From an uncultured Prevotellaceae bacterium (GTDB lineage Bacteria; Bacteroidota; Bacteroidia; Bacteroidales; Bacteroidaceae): a stretch of DNA of 64,000 bases. The translations under genes were made by a program, and so were the position numbers. Shown piece by piece: positions 54,114-61,685 of this stretch. The notes under the pieces were generated by a model. It was not told where the DNA came from. It saw only the letters and a list, made by a program, of their open reading frames with translations, and did not search any database. The DNA lies in the NCBI GenBank assembly GCA_946415705.1, contig CAMKTN010000007.1:25179-89178 (forward strand), written 5' to 3'. Positions within the stretch are counted from its first letter, which is position 1, and each line of letters starts with the position of its first letter.

Positions 54114-55628
54114 ATGAAACTGCGTCATCTCTTATACGGACTCACGGCAACACCTGCGTTGGCGGGTACACAGGCACAGCAACCGAATATCCTCTTCATC
54201 CTATGCGACGACATGGGATGGGGCGACCTCGCCTGCTACGGCCAGCAGTACATCTCCACGCCCAACATCGACCGCATGGCCACTCAGGGCATGCAATTCA
54301 TGCAGGCCTACGCCGGCAGCCCCGTGTCGGCGCCCTCGCGCGCCTCGCTGATGACGGGGCAGCACACGGGCCACTGCGAGGTCCGTGGCAACAAAGAGTA
54401 CTGGCCCGGCTCCGGCACCGTCTATTACCACGGCAATGCCGACTATGCCGTCGTGGGCCAGCATCCCCTCGACCCCAAGCACGTCGTCGTGCCTGAGATC
54501 ATGAAGCAGAACGGCTACACTACCGCCCAGTTCGGCAAGTGGGCCGGCGGCTACGAAGGCAGCGTCTCTACCCCCGACAAACGCGGCATAGATGAGTTCT
54601 ACGGCTATATCTGCCAGTTCCAGGCCCATGCCTACTATCCCAACTTCCTCAACAAATACAGCCGCTGCGACGGCGACACCTATGTCAGCCGCGACATCCT
54701 CTGCGGGAATATCCAGTACGACTTCAAGACCGACGACTACTTCAAGCGCCCTGAGTACAGCGCCGACATCATCCACCGCAAGGCCATGGCGTGGCTCGAG
54801 CGGCAAAGCGACAACCAACCCTTCTACGGTCTCTTCACCTACACCATCCCCCATGCCGAGCTCGTGCAGCCCGAGGACAGCATCCTGCTGGCCTACAAGC
54901 AGAAGTTCGGTGTGGATAAGAGCTACGGCGGCCAGTTGGGCTCGTGGTACCATGCCATCGGCCACGTCCACGCACAGTTCGCGGCGATGATCACCCGTCT
55001 CGACACCTACGTGGGCGAAATCATGGCCCTGTTGGAGCGCAAGGGCCTCGCCGACAACACCATCCTCATCTTCTCCAGCGACAACGGCCCTCATGAGGAG
55101 GGTGGGGCAGACCCCACCTTCTTCAACCGCGACGGCGTCCTCAAAGGCCTGAAACGCTCGTGCCACGAAGGCGGTATCCGCGTGCCCTTCATCGTCCGCT
55201 GGCCCGGCCATGTACCGGCAGGCGTCAAGAACAACCATCCCATTGCCTTCTACGACATTATGCCCACCTTCTGCGATATCATTGGCGAGCAGGACTACGT
55301 CGCCAAGTACCGCAATCCCGACCTGGACGATGCAGACTACTTCGACGGCATTTCCTTCCTTCCCACGCTCACAGGCCGCGACACCGAGCAGCAGGCACAT
55401 CCCTATCTCTACTGGGAGTTCAACGAGACCAACCAGATTGCCGTGCGCAAGGACAACTGGAAGCTCATCGTCAAGAGTGGCGTCTCCGAGCTCTACGACC
55501 TCGCCACCGACGTCCACGAAGACACCAACCTCGCCTCTCAGCACCCCGAGATCGTCGCCGACCTCCAGTCCATCATCCTCCACTCCCACACCCCCAACCC
55601 CTACTTCCACGTCACCCTCCCGAAGTAA
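54114..55628 (+). CDS. Exported sulfatase (S1 family, serine type)
   Basis: 504 residues. Signal peptide ends near T-Q-A-Q (22). N-I-L-F-I-L-C-D-D-M-G-W-G-D at 25-38 binds calcium. The FGly site is S-A-P-S-R with serine 72, so it needs an anaerobic sulfatase-maturating enzyme, not present here. G-K-W near 143 and S-S-D-N-G-P-H near 322 are further active-site segments. It removes sulfate from a sugar or aryl ester, perhaps from host mucin or algal glycan; the substrate is unknown. No susC/susD or maturase gene is nearby. Confidence 0.93.
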   Translation: MKLRHLLYGLTATPALAGTQAQQPNILFILCDDMGWGDLACYGQQYISTPNIDRMATQGMQFMQAYAGSPVSAPSRASLMTGQHTGHCEVRGNKEYWPGSGTVYYHGNADYAVVGQHPLDPKHVVVPEIMKQNGYTTAQFGKWAGGYEGSVSTPDKRGIDEFYGYICQFQAHAYYPNFLNKYSRCDGDTYVSRDILCGNIQYDFKTDDYFKRPEYSADIIHRKAMAWLERQSDNQPFYGLFTYTIPHAELVQPEDSILLAYKQKFGVDKSYGGQLGSWYHAIGHVHAQFAAMITRLDTYVGEIMALLERKGLADNTILIFSSDNGPHEEGGADPTFFNRDGVLKGLKRSCHEGGIRVPFIVRWPGHVPAGVKNNHPIAFYDIMPTFCDIIGEQDYVAKYRNPDLDDADYFDGISFLPTLTGRDTEQQAHPYLYWEFNETNQIAVRKDNWKLIVKSGVSELYDLATDVHEDTNLASQHPEIVADLQSIILHSHTPNPYFHVTLPK

Positions 55629-55646
55629 GCCGCCAAAGTATAGGTC

Positions 55647-55709
55647 GTAATAACGTTATAACGAAATAACGTAATAACGAAGGCGGCCAAGTCGTAATAA
55701 CGAAATAAC
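55647..55709. repeat. Octamer arrays GTAATAAC/GAAATAAC with GGCGGCC box
   Basis: GTAATAAC, GTTATAAC, GAAATAAC, GTAATAAC (55647-55678), then GAAGGCGGCCAAGTC, then GTAATAAC, GAAATAAC (55694-55709). Same design as 51161-51192 and 61637-61668. Confidence 0.85.
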
Positions 55710-55772
55710 GACAAACAACAGCAGTTCAGACCTATATTTTTTCAGCGGATGATGAATTTCATCCGCTTTTAT

Positions 55773-55803
55773 TTTGCCCGAATAGGAATAATCGCTACTT
55801 TTG
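55773..55803 (+). promoter_or_regulatory. Bacteroidota promoter upstream of the small zinc-ribbon gene
   Basis: TTTG (55773-55776), 19 bp, TACTTTTG (55796-55803). Confidence 0.75.
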
Positions 55804-55979
55804 CAGCGACTTCGATAGTCCACAACGGGCTTGAGGGTCAAATCTTATTGGAAAAGGACGTTTACACTCTGTTATCTTCTATCGTCATATCTCGCAAATC
55901 AAGTACAAGAAGAGAGCGCAACCACAACGTACACTTTGGGTGTATTGTACCCTGTTCGCATTGACACTCAACATAGTAA

Positions 55980-56132
55980 ATGGGAAAAAGATGTCCTAAA
56001 TGCGGTTGTGTCTATCAAAATATCACAGACATCAAGTCACTTTACGATAAGCACCTAGAAACAGAAGACCGTTACCCGCCCATGCTTTGTAATGAATGTG
56101 GAGCGGAATTAGTGGATATATGTGAAGAATGA
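55980..56132 (+). CDS. 50-residue zinc-ribbon protein
   Basis: ATG 55980 to TGA 56130-56132. The product begins M-G-K-R-C-P-K-C-G-C-V-Y, has a charged middle (S-L-Y-D-K-H-L-E-T-E-D-R) and then M-L-C-N-E-C-G-A-E-L, so two C-x2-C knuckles separated by about 30 residues make a rubredoxin-like zinc ribbon. An own promoter lies 177 bp upstream. Base composition is more A+T rich than its neighbours. Family not recognised. Confidence 0.6.
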   Translation: MGKRCPKCGCVYQNITDIKSLYDKHLETEDRYPPMLCNECGAELVDICEE

Positions 56133-56302
56133 ATTTATGATCCATTTATGGCTTAATTCATGGTCATTCGTGTGAAAGAGGTTATAGATTGCTTTACAGG
56201 GTTGAGGGAAAGACTATGAAGCTAAGACATTAGACCATCAACAACTGAGAAAAATAAATATTTCTTAACAAAAAATCATCGCACACCGCACGAATGTTCA
56301 TC

Positions 56303-56334
56303 CAGCAGGCTGCATCATCCGATGCAGCCTGCTG
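56303..56334. repeat. Perfect 14-bp inverted repeat, 4-nt loop
   Basis: CAGCAGGCTGCATC, ATCC, and the exact complement. Not followed by a T-run, so not a plain terminator. Confidence 0.9.
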
Positions 56335-56373
56335 CGCAAGGTGATATAGCACGCTGGTGTTTTCCCTCTATAG

Positions 56374-56433
56374 TCTCTCGTCCGACCCTCTATAGTGTCT
56401 GCGCGTAGGGACTATAGAGGGTCAGGCGAGGGA
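56374..56433. repeat. 23-bp near-perfect inverted repeat, 14-nt spacer
   Basis: Arms 56374-56396 and 56411-56433 agree at 20 of 23 positions. The three mismatches are transitions, consistent with G-U pairs in RNA. Confidence 0.85.
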
Positions 56434-56466
56434 CTACTAGTGTCTTTCGCGTAGCCACGAAATTAT

Positions 56467-56583
56467 TTTTGCCGAAAACCCTATGAGCCCTACGCATGAG
56501 GGTTGGTGAATCGGCTTCGGCGACTTGCAGGACTATGACGGAGAGAGGCGGTTTGCGTAGGGCTCATAGGGTTTTCGGCAAAA
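56467..56583. repeat. Perfect 30-bp inverted repeat with 57-nt spacer
   Basis: Left arm 56467-56496 and right arm 56554-56583 are exact reverse complements. The long perfect arms resemble ends of a small mobile element or a stable RNA stem. Confidence 0.92.
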
Positions 56584-56630
56584 CTTTTTCTCGAAATGAA
56601 CGGGTGCATGGAAGAACATGACCTTTCGCG

Positions 56631-56650
56631 GTGTCCCACTAGTGGGACAC
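56631..56650. repeat. Perfect 20-bp palindrome
   Basis: GTGTCCCACT followed by its exact reverse complement; a possible operator for a dimeric regulator, though far (about 280 bp) from the ileS promoter. Confidence 0.8.
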
Positions 56651-56926
56651 GATGGAAGAGCTATATGCGTTGAGTGGACCACCATGGTGATCCAGTTGGA
56701 AGAGCTATGTGCGTTCGTTGTTCGGTCGCGATGGAACGACGAGAAGATATAGGTCTTCGGGTCATAAGACCTAAGGGTTGTGGCCGAAAGGCTTAAGGGT
56801 TATGAGAAAAAGCATTAAGGGTTATGATGTAAGATGGATGAGGGCTGATGTAGGATGGCTGAGGGAAGATGGAAGATGTAAGACAGGGGATTTATGGGGC
56901 GAAGGGGATGAAAAGTAATAAATTAT

Positions 56927-56957
56927 TTTGCTGTTCATTATTTATTTGCTACTTTTG
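56927..56957 (+). promoter_or_regulatory. Bacteroidota promoter for ileS
   Basis: TTTG (56927-56930), 19 bp, TACTTTTG (56950-56957). Leader about 35 nt, too short for a T-box. Confidence 0.85.
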
Positions 56958-56997
56958 CGCCGTTTTTTAAGGCAAGACTCAATAGAAGACAAGAAAT

Positions 56998-59900
56998 ATG
57001 GCAAAAAAATTCCCTGAATATTCGAAGTTCAACCTCACGGAGGTGAACCATCAAATACTGGAGCAATGGGACCGTGAGGACCTGTTTCACCGCAGCATCG
57101 ACGAGCGTGAGGGCTGCCCCTCGTTCGTGTTCTTCGAGGGACCTCCCTCGGCTAACGGCCACCCCGGCATCCACCATGTGCTGGCACGCAGCATCAAGGA
57201 CACCTTCTGCCGCTTCAAGACCATGAAGGGTTTCCAGGTCCACCGCAAGGCGGGCTGGGACACTCATGGACTGCCCGTGGAGCTGGGCGTGGAGAAGGAA
57301 CTCGGCATCACGAAGGAGGACATCGGCAAGACGATTTCCATCGACGACTACAACCGCAAGTGCCGCGAGAACGTGATGATGTTCACCAGCGAATGGGAGG
57401 ACCTCAGCCGCCGCATGGGCTACTGGGTCGATATGGAACATCCGTACATCACCTACGACAACAAGTACATCGAGTCGCTGTGGTGGCTCCTGAAGCAGCT
57501 CTATGAGAAGGGCCTGCTCTACAAGGGCTACACCATCCAGCCCTACAGCCCCGCTGCCGGCACAGGCCTCAGCAGCCATGAGCTGAACCAGCCGGGCTGC
57601 TACCGCGATGTGAAGGACACGACGGTGACGGCGCAGTTTAAGGCCAGCCTCACCCCCAACCCCTCTCCCGTGGGAGAGGGGAGTGGTTACCCGGAAGGCT
57701 TAGTGAAGTTGTCCGACCTGGGGTTGCCTGTTTATATCCTCGCCTGGACGACCACGCCCTGGACCTTGCCCTCGAACACCGCGCTGTGCGTAGGCCCGAA
57801 AATCAAATATGTCGCTGTCAAGGGACAGAATCCCTATACGAAGGAAGAAGCCATCTATATTGTAGCTGAATCACGCAAGGATGTCTATTTCCCCCAACCG
57901 AAGGAGGAGGGCGCTGCCGCTCCTGAAGTGGTGGGTGAGTTCATGGGTACAGACCTCCTGGGTCAGCACTACGAGCAGCTCTTCCCGTGGGTGAAGCCCT
58001 GTGCGCTGGAGGACGGCAAGGCCGTGGACAAGAGCGCCGAGGCGTTCCGCGTCATCCCCGGCGACTACGTGACCACGGAGGACGGTACGGGCATCGTGCA
58101 CATCGCGCCCACGTTCGGTGCCGACGATGCCAAGGTGGCCAAGGATGCCGGCATCCCCTCGCTCTTCGTCATCGATAAAGCCGGCGACACGCGCCCCATG
58201 GTGGACTTCACGGGTAAGTACTTCGTGAAGGACGACATGGACGAGGCCTTCGTCGAGAGCTGCGTCAACGACAGCTACTGGCACCACGCCGGCGACTTCG
58301 TCAAGAATGCCTACGACCCGAAATATGCTGGCTTGGACGAGAAGGCGCTCGCCAAGACCGAGGATCTGAACATCGTGCTCTGCATGGAGATGAAGCAGGA
58401 GGGCACGGCCTTCAAGATTGAGAAGCACGTGCACAACTACCCGCACTGCTGGCGCACCGACAAGCCTGTGCTCTACTACCCGCTGGACAGCTGGTTCATC
58501 CGCTCGACAGCCGCCAAGGAACGCATGATAGAGCTGAACAAGACCATCCTGTGGAAGCCTGAATCCACGGGCACGGGTCGCTTCGGCAAATGGCTGGAGA
58601 ACCTCAACGATTGGAACCTCAGCCGCAGCCGCTACTGGGGCACGCCGCTGCCCATCTGGCGCAACCGCGAGACGCGCGAGGAGATCTGCATCGGCAGCGT
58701 GGAGGAACTCTACAATGAAATAGAAAAGAGCGTGCGCGCAGGCGTGATGGCCTACAACCCGCTCAAGGATAAAGGCTTCGTGCCGGGTGATATGTCGCAG
58801 GAGAACTACGACCGCATCGACCTGCACCGCCCCTACGTGGACAACATCATTCTCGTGGGTGAGAGCGGCCAGCCGCTGCAGCGCGAGCTGGACCTCATCG
58901 ACGTGTGGTTCGACAGCGGTGCAATGCCTTACGCACAGATTCACTATCCCTTCGAGAACAAGGAAGCGCTGGACAAGCGCATCGTCTATCCCGCCGACTT
59001 CATCGCCGAGGGTGTTGACCAGACGCGCGGTTGGTTCTTCACGCTGCACGCCATCGCCACGATGGTCTTCGACAGCGTCTCGTACAAGGCTGTCATCAGC
59101 AACGGCCTCGTGCTAGACAAGAACGGACTGAAGATGTCGAAGCGCCTGGGCAATGCCATCAACCCCTTCGACAATATCGAGAAATTCGGTTCTGATGCTG
59201 TGCGCTGGTATATGATAACCAACTCACAACCATGGGACAACCTCAAATATGATGAAGCAGGGGTACAAGAAGTGGCGCGCTCGTTCTTCGGCAAGCTCTA
59301 CCAGACGTATAGCTTCCTGGCGATGTACGCCAACGTGGACGGCTGGCACTTCGAGGAGCCCGAGGTTCCCATGAGCCAGCGCTCGGAAATGGATCGCTGG
59401 ATTCTCTCGGCCCTGAACTCCCTCATCCGTGAGGTGGAGCAGAGCTACGAGAGCTATGAGCCCACGCGTGCCGGTCGCCTGATTCAGTCGTTTGTCACCG
59501 ACAACGTCTCGAACTGGTTTGTGCGCCTCTCGCGCAAGCGTTTCTGGGGCGGCGAGATGAGCATCGACAAGCTCAGCGCCTACCAGACGCTCTACACCTG
59601 TCTGGAGACCGTCGCCCGCCTGATGGCGCCCATCGCTCCCTTCTACGCCGACCAACTCTACAGGGATTTGCATGGACCCACCCCCAACCCCTCCCGTAAG
59701 GGAGGGGCGAAGGCTGGCGCGCAGCTTTCGAGCGATAGCGAGGCTCTCCCCCTCACGGGGGAGCGGGGAGAGGGTCTCTCCAGCGTCCACCTCGCCAAGT
59801 TCCCCGCGGCCAACGACGCCCTCATCGACAAGGAGCAGGAGTCGCGCATGGCACTGGCACAGGAGATCACTTCGATGGTGCTGTCGCTGCGCAAGAAGGA

Positions 59901-60570
59901 GCAGATCATCGTGCGCCAGCCGCTGGCGCGCATCGCCATCCCTGCCATCGACCGCGAGCAGCAGCTGCGCATCGAAGCCGTGAAGCAGCTTATCCTGGAC
60001 GAAGTCAATGTCAAGGAGCTGGAGTTCGTGGAGGGCGCTGGTCTGCTGACGAAGAAGGTGAAGTGCAACTTCCGCACGATGGGTAAGAAGTTCGGCAAGC
60101 TGATGAAGGACGTCAACGCCGCCGTTACAGCCCTCACGCAGGAGCAGATTGCCGTGCTTGAGACGGGTCAGCTGCCGCTGACACTGCCCAGCGGCGATGC
60201 TATCACCGTGGAGCTTGAGGACGTGGAGATCTTCAGCGAGGACATCCCCGGCTGGACCGTTGCCAACGACGGCGTGCTGACCGTGGCCCTCGACATCACC
60301 GTTACCGACGAGCTACGCAACGAAGGCTATGCCCGCGAGCTGGTGAAACGCATCCAGAACCTGCGCAAGGAGAGCGGCTTCGAGATCACCGACCGCATCC
60401 GTGTGACGCTCGAGCACAATGCGCAGACCGACAAGGCTGTAGAGGCCTTCGGCAGCTACATCTGCGGACAGGTGCTGGCCGACTCGCTGACGATAGCTGA
60501 CAGCGTGGAGTCGCCCGTCGTGCTGGACTTCGACGACTTCACCATCAATGCCCATATTGAGAAAAACTAA
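56998..60570 (+). CDS. ileS: Isoleucyl-tRNA synthetase with two repeat-derived inserts
   Basis: 1190 residues, about 40-50 longer than I expect for relatives. Class I motifs G-H-P-G-I-H-H near residue 57 (HIGH) and K-M-S-K-R near 711; editing domain T-T-T-P-W-T near 249. Two stretches look foreign: around 218-232 (L-T-P-N-P-S-P-V-G-E-G) in the CP1 editing insertion and around 895-927 (G-P-T-P-N-P-S-R-K-G-G to G-E-R-G-E-G-L-S-S) between the anticodon-binding helices and H-L-A-K-F-P. Both are coded by GC-rich palindromic repeats. It is the only ileS here and must work. Confidence 0.97.
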   Translation: MAKKFPEYSKFNLTEVNHQILEQWDREDLFHRSIDEREGCPSFVFFEGPPSANGHPGIHHVLARSIKDTFCRFKTMKGFQVHRKAGWDTHGLPVELGVEKELGITKEDIGKTISIDDYNRKCRENVMMFTSEWEDLSRRMGYWVDMEHPYITYDNKYIESLWWLLKQLYEKGLLYKGYTIQPYSPAAGTGLSSHELNQPGCYRDVKDTTVTAQFKASLTPNPSPVGEGSGYPEGLVKLSDLGLPVYILAWTTTPWTLPSNTALCVGPKIKYVAVKGQNPYTKEEAIYIVAESRKDVYFPQPKEEGAAAPEVVGEFMGTDLLGQHYEQLFPWVKPCALEDGKAVDKSAEAFRVIPGDYVTTEDGTGIVHIAPTFGADDAKVAKDAGIPSLFVIDKAGDTRPMVDFTGKYFVKDDMDEAFVESCVNDSYWHHAGDFVKNAYDPKYAGLDEKALAKTEDLNIVLCMEMKQEGTAFKIEKHVHNYPHCWRTDKPVLYYPLDSWFIRSTAAKERMIELNKTILWKPESTGTGRFGKWLENLNDWNLSRSRYWGTPLPIWRNRETREEICIGSVEELYNEIEKSVRAGVMAYNPLKDKGFVPGDMSQENYDRIDLHRPYVDNIILVGESGQPLQRELDLIDVWFDSGAMPYAQIHYPFENKEALDKRIVYPADFIAEGVDQTRGWFFTLHAIATMVFDSVSYKAVISNGLVLDKNGLKMSKRLGNAINPFDNIEKFGSDAVRWYMITNSQPWDNLKYDEAGVQEVARSFFGKLYQTYSFLAMYANVDGWHFEEPEVPMSQRSEMDRWILSALNSLIREVEQSYESYEPTRAGRLIQSFVTDNVSNWFVRLSRKRFWGGEMSIDKLSAYQTLYTCLETVARLMAPIAPFYADQLYRDLHGPTPNPSRKGGAKAGAQLSSDSEALPLTGERGEGLSSVHLAKFPAANDALIDKEQESRMALAQEITSMVLSLRKKEQIIVRQPLARIAIPAIDREQQLRIEAVKQLILDEVNVKELEFVEGAGLLTKKVKCNFRTMGKKFGKLMKDVNAAVTALTQEQIAVLETGQLPLTLPSGDAITVELEDVEIFSEDIPGWTVANDGVLTVALDITVTDELRNEGYARELVKRIQNLRKESGFEITDRIRVTLEHNAQTDKAVEAFGSYICGQVLADSLTIADSVESPVVLDFDDFTINAHIEKN
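57651..57684. repeat. GC-rich palindrome inside ileS, first copy
   Basis: CCCCTCTCCC (57660-57669), GT, GGGAGAGGGG (57672-57681), preceded by CTCACCCCCAA as in the intergenic element at 11101. Translated as T-P-N-P-S-P-V-G-E-G. Confidence 0.92.
59678..59776. repeat. Composite GC-rich repeat inside ileS, second copy
   Basis: Palindrome CCCCTCCC-GTAA-GGGAGGGG (59688-59707), then a unit similar to the reverse complement of 22448-22483 (59712-59752), then a second imperfect palindrome CTCTCCCC/GGGGAGAG (59744-59772). The frame stays open for about 33 codons. Confidence 0.88.
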
Positions 60571-60590
60571 CTAAAACCGTATATAATACA

Positions 60591-60977
60591 ATGGCTGAAA
60601 AAACACGCTACACAGACGAAGAGCTCGAGGAGTTCCGCGTGCTGATTAACGAGAAACTGGCTGTCGCCGAGAGCGACTATAAGAAGACCATGGACCGCAT
60701 CATGAACCGCGACAGCAACGAGGCTGACGACACAGCGCCCACATACCACGCACTGGAGGAGGGCAGCGAGACGCAGACCAAGGAGCAGCTCATGGCGATG
60801 GCTCAGCGCCAGCAGAAATTCATTCAGGGTTTGAAGGCCGCCCTCGTGCGCATCGAGAACAAGACCTATGGCATCTGCCGCGAGACGGGCAAGCTCATCC
60901 CCAAGGAGCGCCTGCGTGCCGTGCCTCATGCCACGCTCAGCATTGAAGTCAAGAATGACAAGAAGCGTGCGCACTAA
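60591..60977 (+). CDS. TraR/DksA-like protein with a degenerate zinc finger
   Basis: 128 residues. N-terminal coiled coil (about 8-85) and the C-terminal DksA-type segment Y-G-I-C-R-E-T-G-K-L-I-P-K-E-R-L-R near 99-115. Of the four zinc cysteines only the first remains, so metal binding by the classical finger is unlikely; this variant is usual in Bacteroidota. DksA proteins enter the RNA polymerase secondary channel and adjust transcription with ppGpp. Lies between ileS (20 bp) and lspA. Confidence 0.88.
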   Translation: MAEKTRYTDEELEEFRVLINEKLAVAESDYKKTMDRIMNRDSNEADDTAPTYHALEEGSETQTKEQLMAMAQRQQKFIQGLKAALVRIENKTYGICRETGKLIPKERLRAVPHATLSIEVKNDKKRAH

Positions 60978-60978
60978 G

Positions 60979-61599
60979 ATGTGGCAGGCCGCTGCGGTGG
61001 CTGCCATCTTTCTTGGATTCCTCGCCATCGACCAGGCCGTCAAGATCTGGGTGAAGACGCACATGGCGCTGCATGAGAGCCGTCGCATCACCGACTGGTT
61101 CTACATCACCTTCATCGAGAACAACGGCATGGCCTTCGGCATGGAGTTCTTCGACAAGCTCTTCCTCACGGGCTTCCGCATCGTGGCCACCTGTGCCGTG
61201 GCCTATTACATCACGCGGCTCATCCGTAAAGGGGTAGGGTGGGGCTATCTCATCTGTATGGCCTTCATCATGACGGGCGCTGCCGGCAATATCATCGACT
61301 GTTTGTTCTACGGCCTCATCTTCGACGCCCCCGCATGGCCGCAGGTGGCGCAGTTCGTGCCCTTCGGCACCGGCTACAGCACGTGGTTCTACGGTCGCGT
61401 GGTGGATATGTTCTCGTTCCCCCTGTTCGAGTGGGACTGGCCTGCGTGGATGCCCCTCGTAGGTGGTCAGCATGAGATTTTCTTCTCCTATATCTTTAAT
61501 GTGGCCGATGCCTGCATTTCCTGCGGCGTCATCGCCCTCCTCCTGTTCTATCGCGACACCCTCTCGACAGAGCTGGGAGCGAAGAAAATTGAGAATTGA
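60979..61599 (+). CDS. lspA: Lipoprotein signal peptidase (signal peptidase II)
   Basis: 206 residues from ATG 60979, 1 bp after the DksA-like stop codon (a GTG at 60967 would overlap it). Four membrane helices. Catalytic aspartates in A-G-N-I-I-D near residue 113 and F-N-V-A-D-A near 178; I-E-N-N-G-M-A-F-G near 46. Cleaves signal peptides of prolipoproteins. A DUF4296 lipoprotein gene follows. The C-terminal K-I-E-N and stop come from a heptamer array. Confidence 0.95.
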   Translation: MWQAAAVAAIFLGFLAIDQAVKIWVKTHMALHESRRITDWFYITFIENNGMAFGMEFFDKLFLTGFRIVATCAVAYYITRLIRKGVGWGYLICMAFIMTGAAGNIIDCLFYGLIFDAPAWPQVAQFVPFGTGYSTWFYGRVVDMFSFPLFEWDWPAWMPLVGGQHEIFFSYIFNVADACISCGVIALLLFYRDTLSTELGAKKIEN

Positions 61600-61668
61600 A
61601 AATTGAAAATTGGAAATTGGCGGCCAATCAATTGTCGAAATAACGTAATAACGGTATAACGGTATAAC
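61588..61668. repeat. Heptamer array then octamer array after lspA
   Basis: ATTGAGA, ATTGAAA, ATTGAAA, ATTGGAA (61588-61615), GGCGGCCAATC box, then octamers GAAATAAC, GTAATAAC, GGTATAAC, GGTATAAC (61637-61668) and GAGGCAGCC. Here the heptamers are in the stop-containing orientation and end lspA. Confidence 0.88.
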
Positions 61669-61685
61669 GAGGCAGCCCAAAAACA

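Larger units (their letters stand above)
55629..55979. other. 351-bp gap after the sulfatase gene: octamer arrays, promoter, long leader
   Basis: The first 90 bp are octamer arrays with GCCGCC/GGCGGCC boxes. A consensus promoter lies at 55773-55803, leaving about 170 nt of untranslated leader before the small zinc-ribbon gene. Open frames in the leader (for example 55831-56058) have no recognisable content. Confidence 0.6.
56133..56997. other. 865-bp non-coding stretch with nested palindromes before ileS
   Basis: No gene. In order: a 14-bp hairpin with 4-nt loop (56303-56334); a 23-bp imperfect hairpin whose mismatches are all transitions (56374-56396 with 56411-56433); a perfect 30-bp inverted repeat (56467-56496 with 56554-56583, 57-nt spacer); a perfect 20-bp palindrome (56631-56650); an 18-bp direct repeat (56654 and 56698); a triple TAAGGGTTATG-type repeat (56770-56826); GATGTAAGATGG-type repeats (56825-56883); then the ileS promoter. 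Confidence 0.75.

Noticed and set aside
54201..55610. 469-residue minus-strand frame opposite the sulfatase gene
   Set aside because: Same antisense effect; no start context or family content.
56467..56583. Complete insertion sequence bounded by the 30-bp inverted repeat
   Set aside because: Only 57 bp between the arms and no transposase; a miniature element remains possible but target-site duplication is not evident.
56133..56997. T-box or tRNA-sensing leader for ileS
   Set aside because: The hairpins lie upstream of a consensus promoter at 56927-56957, so they are not in the ileS leader, and no T-box sequence is seen.
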